64,000 bases of DNA from Lantana camara (Eukaryota; Streptophyta; Magnoliopsida; Lamiales; Verbenaceae), in NCBI GenBank assembly GCA_037501455.1, contig CM074858.1, positions 38,375,001 through 38,439,000 of the forward strand, read 5' to 3'. Below are positions 55,478-64,000 of this stretch, one piece after another (within the stretch, counting starts at the first letter, position 1; each line of letters begins with the position of its first letter). Both the position numbers and the translations under genes were made by a program. Below the pieces are notes generated by a model. It saw only the letters and a program-made list of their open reading frames with translations, made no database searches and was not told where the DNA came from.

Positions 55478-58010
55478 GGTGCACGTGGTATGCATGATTA
55501 AGTGTACCGTCCTCCGAGAATGGAAGTTCTGGAACTGAATTAATTCGGTTGAATACTTGATTCTTTAGTTGAGATTTCTTTTACTCGGTACCGTTACGGT
55601 TTAACATTCCCATTTCTGATAACCGTCTTTATCCATGTACTATTTTCTAACATAATCTGTAAATCATCATTTATCACCACATCTTCAGACCTGTTTTAAT
55701 CTCAGATCCCCCGGTTGTACCCTTCTCGCACTGATTCTCACATTCACCTTCCGGTTTTGGAATTAAAATAACCATGGTTTTCTGGTTAGAGATTAATTGT
55801 GTATTCAAGCTTAGAAGATTGACGTTATGTTTCAAGCAAGCTCTTATCCAACCAACAGAGAAAACAGGCGTTACCATTTCCCCGACCTCAGTAATTAAAG
55901 TAAACATTTTCCCGAAGCAACATTCTTGACTCCTTGTTTGCAATCTGAAAGTTGAGCTCTTATTCCCTTTAGTTTAGAACACGATGGATTTTTATTACAG
56001 AAGAATCAAGGTTATCATCCCGTGAGAGTAATTCAGCAAGCACACTTGCATAGAAACCGAAAGAATCAGGTCCTAGTGAAACGTTTTCCTTTGACCCCTG
56101 AAATTTGATAACATACCCCACAATTCCACAAAATATCTTGAAAGAGAGGATCGTTCAATCTTCAGTCTTTTCTGAAATGTTCATGGTAAGCTGGTATATT
56201 TATGGAGGTGATAACGACAGCACGAATGAATGCACGGTGTGCATTTACAGGCATCTCTAGGGTATAAGTAATAACCTCGTAAGAAAACTCTTGTCGGAGT
56301 TAACCTACGGAGTTAACCTACTAAAACTTGAGATTGCTTCCGAGTATTACCCAACTGAATCCTTTCTATTTACTGAGTCAACTGATATCCTGAGGCTACC
56401 AAAGAACCATAGACAATGTACCCACGTCCTTGGAACGGTGATAGGGCAAGGTACTGTCGATGATGGGACTTTTCTTTAGGTAAGAGGGAGAATAGGTTTG
56501 ATTAATTGAAAACTTCCTTCACATGGTTCTGATAGAGGATTTCCCACCCTCCTGAATGCGGTCTAGTTTCCGATTTAAATTTATTCCCAGACCGGCTCTC
56601 CCCCTTAAGAAAATGGAGATTTTCTAAATTTTGTAAATGTGTTTTATCCTTTCCCACTTGCAAGCTGCTCTGCTGGTTCAAATTCCGTAATCTTTTCCCT
56701 TGTCCTGCCTGTTACTAGTCAAGATTTTTGATTAATGGTTCTTTTCTAATCTTTTCTGTTAAAGACGTACCCAACTTGAAATTCCCTGACTGTCACCACT
56801 CTGATTTGATATTAAAATTTTCCAGCATTCCACAACCCTTCTGCTATTCATGAAAATATCATATCCCGTACTTACCACCTACTGCTTCTAGAGTTGATAT
56901 TTGCAAGTTAGCACCCTGATCCAAAGCTAGAAAAGTTATTTCTTCTACCCTTACTGAATTCCCAAAATGCCAATTAGTTTCTGAAGGTTGAAAGACACAC
57001 TGAACAATTTATCTGCTTGAACTTATCGTCATTTCCCCATTTTCCAAAATTTTCCAAATCTCTATATCGTACATGCTTCTAAGGAATCCTGAATCGACAA
57101 ATTCTCACAGTCCCCAAACCTTATTAAACTTCGAGTCCACTCGGACGACCCCGTTACAACCATGATACCCAATAATTCAGAAACCTCTTCCTTGAATTCA
57201 AGTCAATAGACATAGGAGCAAGGATTGAGCAGAGCATAGGAAAAAGCTATTAACAATAAACACTAAATAATGCATGACAGTTAAAGTGTCAATGCACATC
57301 ACATACCTATTAGCAATTTAAGTGCAACACGTTGGAACATTTATATTAACTTAAAAATATACTTGTAAGTAAAACAATTTAAATACTTCAACTAATTTAA
57401 GCATATACTTAATGCATCAAGTAGGTAATTTGAATAACATCTATAACAATATTTATAAATACAAGGCAATCCAATTAATAATTATGATGCACGTGTTTAT
57501 GAATGCATTGAAGAACCTGGCACCGTAGAAATGTTGAGCTCGATGCCGGTATCCCTTCCTTGGTTGACCGAATTGCAACTTGGTTCAAGCGGGTGATCGG
57601 TCTCTTAAATTTCAAGATCCTCCGGCCTTCATTCATACATTTCCAAAACCTAACACTCACAACTTACTTTGCAAATAAATGCATGTGGGTAAAACGTGTT
57701 CATGTCACATAGTTGTCACATAATTAATATCGGCGAGAATTTAATATAAACTGCGACAAGTAATTCATCAATACTTAAACTAAACACGTTGATCATATAA
57801 AATTCAAGTAAGTTGAAGCCAATTAATCAACAATGGCAAACAAGTATCGATTAGATGCTCAAGTTATTCAAGAATTCAAGAAATTCAAAGAATTTGAGTA
57901 GACAATTAATTTCAAATAAAATGCAAGACTCTCAGATTGTCAAATAATTCCTATGCCGTACGACCTAGACTCGACACGACACGACACTAGAACCTCGGTT
58001 TTGCAACCGG
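55478..58010 (-). mobile_element. Element H internal region, 5' part (non-coding)
   Basis: About 2.5 kb between solo LTR G and the H primer site shows no gag-pol similarity. The short frames (for example 55674-55943 minus, 56291-56479 plus) have no recognised domain. The end next to the primer site resembles the start of the B internal region (ACCTCGGTTTTGCAACCGGG reversed), linking H to B. Confidence 0.72.
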
Positions 58011-58022
58011 GCTCTGATACCA
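58011..58022 (-). other. Primer-binding site of H
   Basis: Minus-strand TGGTATCAGAGC lies seven bases inside the LTR boundary at 58030. Confidence 0.9.
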
Positions 58023-58796
58023 CCTTAGATGTAGCACCCCTTAACACGTGGAGGTACCACACCCCCGCACTATAGGTCAATCCACATACGAAACGGCCAA
58101 TCTGTACATGAACCAACCTATAGCGAACGGGTGACAATGCAATACACGACAAGCTAGGCGGGATTACTAACACATGTAACAAAATAAAGCGGAAACATAA
58201 ACCAATCACTATCAAATATTTCCATTTATCAAGGCATGACATTTTCCATTTACTGAATAAAATATATTCTAACTTACATATCAATACCTTATCATCTCCT
58301 TAAAATAAATAACATATAACAGTAAACATGATTCTCTCGAACAATAATTAAACAATTAAATAAATGCACCATGTTTGACACAACTCTAATAACTGGACTC
58401 GACTCACTTCCCGCCTAGCATGCACCTGCAATAACCTGAAAGGTGGAGGTGTCAGTCTGTGAAGACCGAGTGAGGGGTTTACATATATATATTCGCGCAG
58501 ATAACATGTGAGTTATATTCTCGGGTAAAGGTTTATAAAGGATGAATATATGATTTCAAGAATAAAGTATTCTTCGCCCGAGAATACAACTGTCAACATT
58601 AATTACTTGTTCATTTTCATGCAATCAATCAATACATGGCCTCGGCGAGTGCGGGCGATTTCCTAATGTACATGAAACATGCTTGCTTGATTATAAATTA
58701 ATAGGTGATCAACTGTGCAATCATGCGATAGTGTACTCAATAAGCACATTCATGGAATGGAAATCATGCAATCAATACATGGCTTGCTTGTAACAC

Positions 58797-59102
58797 GATA
58801 GGGTTTGTTCCTCCTGTGGTTGGACGGACAACCACCAGCACTGAGACTAGCCCAGCGCCCTCACTAAGGAGAACCTGACCAGGAGAACACAGGTACACGA
58901 TAGGGCTTTGTTCTTCCTGTGGTTGGACGGACAACCACCAGCCAGAAGACCAGCCCAGTGCCCTCACTAAGGAGGACCTGGCCAAGAGAACGCACGTACA
59001 AGATAAGGCATTGTTCTTCCTGTGGTTAGACGGACAACCACCAGCCTGAAGACCATCCCATCGCCCTCATTAAGGAGAGCCTGGCCAGGAGAACACATGT
59101 AC
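58797..59102. repeat. Tandem repeat, 103-bp period, in H LTR
   Basis: Three copies are anchored on CCAG at 58835, 58938 and 59041, each with GTTGGACGGACAACCACC or a close variant (a short inverted repeat, GGTGGTTGTCC/GGACAACCACC, on the two strands). The array is shared with F. Confidence 0.9.
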
Positions 59103-59558
59103 TTGCTTTCATGAACATGGCATGCTTGATTCGTGAACACTAACATGCTTGAAATAATAAGTGATTTCATGAACTTATAAATATAAATACGTTTGGCCAA
59201 AAATCACGTAAAGGTTATACGGGTTCTATATAACTAGAAATTAAACCTCACCTGACAGGCGACACACGACTCATGAATGCATGAACGTGCTCATGCTTGA
59301 CAATCTCCGCCCTGGAGAATAACTGGACAAAAACGGGACAATATACTTGCATGAGACTATAATTCAAGGACATTATTCCATATAATGACGCACGGCATGA
59401 TCATACACGAGACATCGAGAAATACACAATGCAGCATGTAAATATCACGTTTTGGCATGTAATCGATCATATAATATCAATTTGGGGTAAAATAAACCGT
59501 TGGAACGATGTCCCAAAATTCCAATTTTATGCAGAAAGTTTCTGCACTACCAGAGAGC

Positions 59559-59757
59559 TGGGAACGACCGTTCCAGGCTTTAGTGGAAAATGGGAATGGC
59601 CGTTCCCGCCTGTCGGGCTCCCCAAAGATGGGAACGGCTGTTCCGGCTCCCAAGCCAAAATGGGAACGGTCGTTCCCGTCCTCACCGCCAAGTACATTGT
59701 TCAAGATATGGGAACGGCCGTCCCCCAAATACAAAGGGAACGGGAAGGGCCGTTCCC
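59559..59757. repeat. GC-rich dyad cluster, GGGAACGGCCGTTCCC type (H LTR)
   Basis: Six units are of the same type as in B LTRs, here in reverse orientation; most are imperfect. Confidence 0.85.
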
Positions 59758-60718
59758 ATTTTACAGAATCTGCAGAAAACAGGGGAGAAGAACAGGGAAT
59801 GCACGAAACCACCTCCAATCCTCATCAAACTCATATAATCCAATTCCAAACATTATAATTCATGAAGGGAAATATATATACATGCTTAAAGTGCAATAAA
59901 ACGCAATACAAACACTTGTTTCATACTTGATCATCTCAAATCATCAATTTCAAGTTCATACACAAATCCATCATATATCATCAAATTCTCCAAGAATTCA
60001 TGCATGATTTCAAACTATGATCAAGTATTCATGCTTCTAACATCAAGTAATCAAGCTATTGCATCCAAATCATAACCCTAGCTTCCCACAAAAATTTCAA
60101 GAAATCATATAAATGATCTTATATACCTTGAGATGAAAATAGATGGAAAAAGATGATGAATATGGGTGCTTGAGCTTGAATTCATGAAGTTTCCTAGCAA
60201 ATTCTAGCTTGAACATGAAGAATTCTCTCCTTCCTCCTCCAAGGGTTTGGTTCGGTAGAGAGAAGAAAGAAGGGATGATGATTCTTGATGAAATAAAATG
60301 AAGAGCAAGGAAGAGATGCATATATCGTTATATTTGGGGAAAATTATAATATTTGCAATTAAACCCCTCAATTGTATAAGTTATGCAATTAAGGATGCAA
60401 AGTTTGCACATGATCAATTTAGTCCCTTAATAGTTCATGCAATTAGGTCGTTAAAGAAAGGGAAATGAGCAATCAAGGACAAATATGCAATTAATACAAA
60501 TTGGGCAATTAATTCATGTAACAATTAAATTCCATTCATACAGTAATTCTCAATTTCAAATGAATATCATATAATTTCCACTTATTCATGTTGGAACACA
60601 ATTTATAAAATTAATATAACACGTATAATTGAATAAATAAAATAATAAAATAAAATCCTAACGCTCGAAACTCACACGTGTCGAGCGTACCTGACTGTCT
60701 GAAAATCGGGGCGTTACA

Positions 60719-60945
60719 CTATGGTCGTTTAATCTGTGGACTGATTAATTAATTAGTGAATTAATTAATTAGGGTCACTGCTAATTGAATTGAGAACCTA
60801 GAGGGTCACACACAACAAATTGGTTACATGAGTTGAGGCTTTAAAATGATTAAACGAGTTAATCGAGCCAAGAGGGTTCCACACGTGTGAAACCACACGT
60901 GTGGGTCACGTGAGTGACACGTGTCCCACACGTGTAAATCTATAT

Positions 60946-60976
<31 letters not shown>

Positions 60977-61685
60977 GTTAAATAATTAAATGTGTTAATT
61001 ATTTAATAGACTTTGGCTTAATTTTGAATTAAAAAGAAAGTCTTATTTTGGAGAAAAATAATCTAGTTAATTAATTATGAATTAATTAATTAGATAAAAT
61101 AAGTTATTTATTTTAAATAAATAAAGTATAAAATTATCCAAAAATAGTTTGGATATTTTTAGCTCTCTTGAAAGTTGATTTGAATTTGAATTCAAAGACA
61201 AAGTCAAAATTACTTGATGATCAAGTAATAGGAGAGAGAGAGACCAAAACCCTAGCCCATAAAGAACTAGGATTTTCGGTCCTCCCTTATTATAAATAGG
61301 GGAGCTCGAGCTCCCCTTAGAGCTAATTGGCAATTCTTTTGGTTCATATGTTGAACACCATCCTTTCTCCAAGATAAACGAAACCCTAGGTTAAGCCTAA
61401 ACACTAACTAGAGAACTAGCATCCTTACTAGTTAGATTGTATTCAAGTTAGTGGACTATCTCTAGAGAGCTTCATGTTAGAAGTTTGAAGATTCGAGCTT
61501 TACCAAGGAGAGGGGATCAAGCCGCGAGAAGATCGTTCTTGGGTGGCTTGAAACGCTTCATGAAAGAATAAAAGAAAAGTAAGTTTGTTAACTCTACGAA
61601 TTTGGATACACGACTGCGAGTTCAAGATCCTTTTATTGGGAATTTTTTTTAAATTCTGCTGCTTTCTGATTCGTGTTTTCTAACA
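60719..61685 (+). mobile_element. Copia-alpha 3' LTR (5' truncated)
   Basis: It matches the copia-alpha 5' LTR from about 5880 on, sharing the variants CCTCCCTTATTATAAATAG and a long (TA)n run (60948-60976) that separate it from copia-1. It has a TATA box (61291-61298), an 18-bp palindrome (61299-61316) and the terminus TTTTCTAACA at 61685. GGTCA follows. The 97- and 96-codon minus-strand frames over these promoters are not genes. Confidence 0.85.
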
Positions 61686-61690
61686 GGTCA
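61686..61690. repeat. Target site duplication of copia-alpha (right copy, GGTCA)
   Basis: It is identical to 4890-4894 and directly follows the LTR terminus. Confidence 0.75.
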
Positions 61691-64000
61691 AGTATTCAGG
61701 CTACATGCTAGATCATATACAAAATATACATTGCGTGACAGCCAAAATAGCAAAAGTGTAATCAGAATACATAAGTGAGCGGGAAAGTGATCCACTACAA
61801 TGCATGCGGACTCAAGCTATACCACAAGTAAACCAAAAGACACTTGCCGCCTAGCTTGACTCGGAAGGACCTGCAAACTCAAAAGAAAGGAAAAAGGGGA
61901 AAACAACAACGAGGGTTAGTCCTAGTGACTAGTGAGGGGCTAACTCACGCACCTGATATACATATAGAGAAAAGCAATTAAGCAAAACGAAAGGATCCGT
62001 GAACCGAGAGTGGTTTTTGCAAGCCAAAGTAATTCCCGTGATATAGATATACATAGGTTAAAGAGAAAGAAAAAGGCCAAATGCCAAATCCCAAGTTTTA
62101 GGTGATTTAAGAATCCACTCTCGTTCCATAGATCATACAAAACTAAACCAACTCGGCGAGTACGAGTTACTCTCCAAACTTCCATAAACGAAGATCAAAG
62201 CAAAACAAAACAAATCAGAATCCATCCCCAACACCGATTGATAGAAGGGTTTATCGGCCCTAACTATCCACATACACAGACGAGACAAGGTTTAATCACT
62301 ACCTTGAAACCTTCGGCGGTTGCCTCCGCCAGCTCAAGAGAAACACCCTTCCTCAACCTCCCAAGGTTGGGTGAGACTCTCAAATGGAGGTGCTGATGGA
62401 AGAGCTGGGCGACCCCTCGGCCTTCCCGAGATTACCATTCCACACTCCGGGGCCCAAACAGATCACGAAATCACATATACATATCTCAAAGCTTATCTTT
62501 CAAAGTCACATCTGGCTTACACACACACACTTGCACAAAGCTAAACTTTTGCAAACGAAGGAAAAATAACTACATACTTATACAAAGCGTTTTCAAACTC
62601 TTATAACAAATGGGACAATCCCGCAACATATGTATCATACACATATTTACCATATATTATACTTATTCGCATGTGAGGTTTCAAGTCAAATAGGGTCATA
62701 GGTCGAATAACTAAAAGAACAAAAACCTCACCTTGACAACGAACGTAGTTGAGACAAAAAGGGGAAAACGGAGACCTACGGAGCAAGCTCGTCCTCAACA
62801 GGAAGATCCTCTGAACAAAACAAGCAAAAAGGAACACTCTTAGACTCAATATGAACCACATTGACGCTCGGTACATGCATATGTAGGCTTATGATGCAAA
62901 TGATATGAAATGAATCCACATTAGGTCATTTACGAGCAAACAATGCACACAAAAACATATATCTCAAACGAGGACGTAAATCAAAGAACAAATTCATAAC
63001 ATAAGGCTTCACACATCATATAACAAGTTAATCATGCATACACATCAAAAGCGAGGCAAGAAGGATCAACAAGAAGCAACGAAAAGGCGAAAGAAATCTC
63101 CTCGGACGCCACCCTGTTGGACACGGCCGTGTCAGAATTGAAAAGGGGGCGGACACGGCCGTGTCCGGAAAATAAATTTGAAAAAAAAAACATTTCTGAG
63201 ACCTCAACACGGCCGTGTCCATTTTCCCTTGTAGCATGAAACGGCCGTGTCATGCGTTCGGCGCAGAAAAAAATAACGCAGCAGGAGCAGTTTTGAAATG
63301 GCAAAACAGGGGGGGCTTTTAGGAGTCTCTTATGCCATTGAAAACACATAAATCAAGCATCAAAATAACACCAATGCAACATGGATTCATGCCAAAAAGG
63401 AAGCAACAACTTCAGCCACAAAAATGCAAGCATCAAAGTAAGAATGAGAGGAAATGCATCAAGTTCTATCTCCAAAAGCTCAAGCATTCATTAATGGCAA
63501 ATTGATCATATTCCAACTACCATGAAAGGAGGAGTAATAAATGTCAAGAACCAAGTCATGGAAGCATTAAATCATCATCATAAATCAAGGGAACAAGAAA
63601 GGAGCAAGAATCAACAATTTCTTCCAACTTCCACTATTCATATGCTTGCCAAATCTCTTGAATCAACCAAGGAAATAAGCTCAAGATCACATAAAAGAGA
63701 GAAGAGAGTGTGTAGAAGACAACCATAAACTTATCTTTCAAAATGGAGAAACTTGGATGATGATTTGAGCTCAAAAATCACAAAATGGCCAAAGGGGGTT
63801 TTTCTTCCTTCTTGTTTCCTTGGAGCTAAACGAGATTGGGGCAAAGAGAGAGGGAATGGCTCGGTTACAAGGGGTTTAGGGGCTGAAATGGGTAATTAAC
63901 TCAAGGCATAGATCATGGTTAAGGCTTAGTTGGGTTTAAGTGGGGTCCACAAGGTTTAATTAGGTCAAAAGGTAACTCTCAAACGTAATGGGCTCGTTTC
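61691..64000 (-). mobile_element. K LTR, remainder in reverse (runs past window end)
   Basis: In reverse it shows the shared LTR modules: GCCGCCTAGC (61848), GTGAGGGGCTAACTCACG (61932), a donor-like AAG|GTGAGGTTTT on the minus strand (about 62731), a dyad cluster of ACACGGCCGTGT type (63116-63256) and a pyrimidine-rich leader. The 5' terminus lies beyond 64000. No coding sequence is recognised; the frames present are short and unrelated to known families. Confidence 0.75.
63116..63256. repeat. GC-rich dyad cluster, GGACACGGCCGTGTCC type (K LTR)
   Basis: Four units lie near 63120, 63151, 63207 and 63240; the second reads GGACACGGCCGTGTCC exactly. Confidence 0.9.

Larger units (their letters stand above)
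58030..60718 (-). mobile_element. Element H, 5' LTR (2689 bp, reverse)
   Basis: The plus strand starts TGTAGCACCCC and ends GGGCGTTACA, so the minus strand reads TGTAACGCCC...GGGGTGCTACA. It contains the 103-bp tandem repeat, a donor-like AGGTGAGGTTT in reverse (59247-59253), the dyad cluster (59559-59757) and a leader with TATA-like AT-rich sequence (60310-60350). Overlapping frames of 80-156 codons in the dyad region run in several directions and are accidental. At 60718 it abuts copia-alpha 3' LTR sequence. Confidence 0.87.

Noticed and set aside
55478..58010. Possible host gene fragment between solo LTR G and the H primer site
   Set aside because: No frame exceeds about 90 codons with any recognisable feature, and the segment is bounded by the H primer site on one side and H internal sequence across the G insertion on the other.
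59429..59899. 156-codon plus-strand frame with overlapping frames of 113-116 codons on both strands
   Set aside because: The frames are built from the palindromic dyad cluster of the H LTR, which reads similarly on both strands; there is no domain and no codon-usage signal.

Overview
The window is plant nuclear DNA made almost entirely of LTR retrotransposons inserted into one another. I see no host gene, rRNA, tRNA gene, CRISPR array or organellar DNA. A plant source is suggested by a Ty1/copia element and a chromodomain-bearing Ty3/gypsy (Tekay/Del-like) element, both with initiator-Met-tRNA-type primer sites (TGGTATCAGAGC), by LTRs of 1.9-3.5 kb, and by many non-autonomous derivatives. The species cannot be named from this window; a eudicot with pericentromere-like heterochromatin is my guess.

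Layout, outermost to innermost. The left edge (1-3068) holds LTR fragments of families I call D, C and J. A D-type LTR (3069-4652) is split by a reverse-strand LTR, K (4653-4894, resuming at 61691-64000). K is split by a copia element, 'copia-alpha', whose 5' LTR starts at 4895 and whose 3' LTR ends at 61685. The same 5-bp target duplication (GGTCA) flanks both ends although they lie 57 kb apart. Copia-alpha has lost its coding region and now holds a complex of B-family non-autonomous elements arranged LTR-internal-LTR-internal-LTR (7734-9105, 24538-28213, 48410-51780), joined to an inverted relative, H (51820-60718). B LTR1 is split by a reverse solo LTR, F, which contains a solo LTR, C (9930-12788), and a complete, very young non-autonomous element, E (13887-23398). 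B LTR2 is split by a copia element, copia-1 (28214-48404). The coding region of copia-1 is in turn split by a complete Tekay-like gypsy element (36122-46237). H is split by a solo LTR, G (52536-55472).

Coding content is limited to the two autonomous-type elements, and both are broken. Copia-1 has two nonsense codons plus the gypsy insertion. The gypsy element has at least two frameshifts and an altered protease active-site triplet. By eye, divergence between paired LTRs is about 0.15% for E, 0.6% for the gypsy element and 1% for copia-1, in agreement with the nesting order where the two can be compared.

The most interesting signals are non-coding. (i) A tandem array of hairpins in the E internal region has an almost invariant 8-nt loop on stems that differ in sequence but stay complementary. 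Related arrays occur in B, H and J, and none is found in the gypsy element that carries coding sequence. (ii) The copia-1 leader carries four hairpins presenting the same 16-18-nt loop on four different stems, and upstream of them three GC-rich hairpins with a shared hexaloop. (iii) Most gypsy-type LTR families carry a cluster of GC-rich dyads at an equivalent place, with a sequence specific to the family. (iv) The same LTRs share splice-site-like signals that suggest a multi-exon leader. These are offered as candidate RNA or DNA elements for packaging, dimerisation or regulation; none is proven here.
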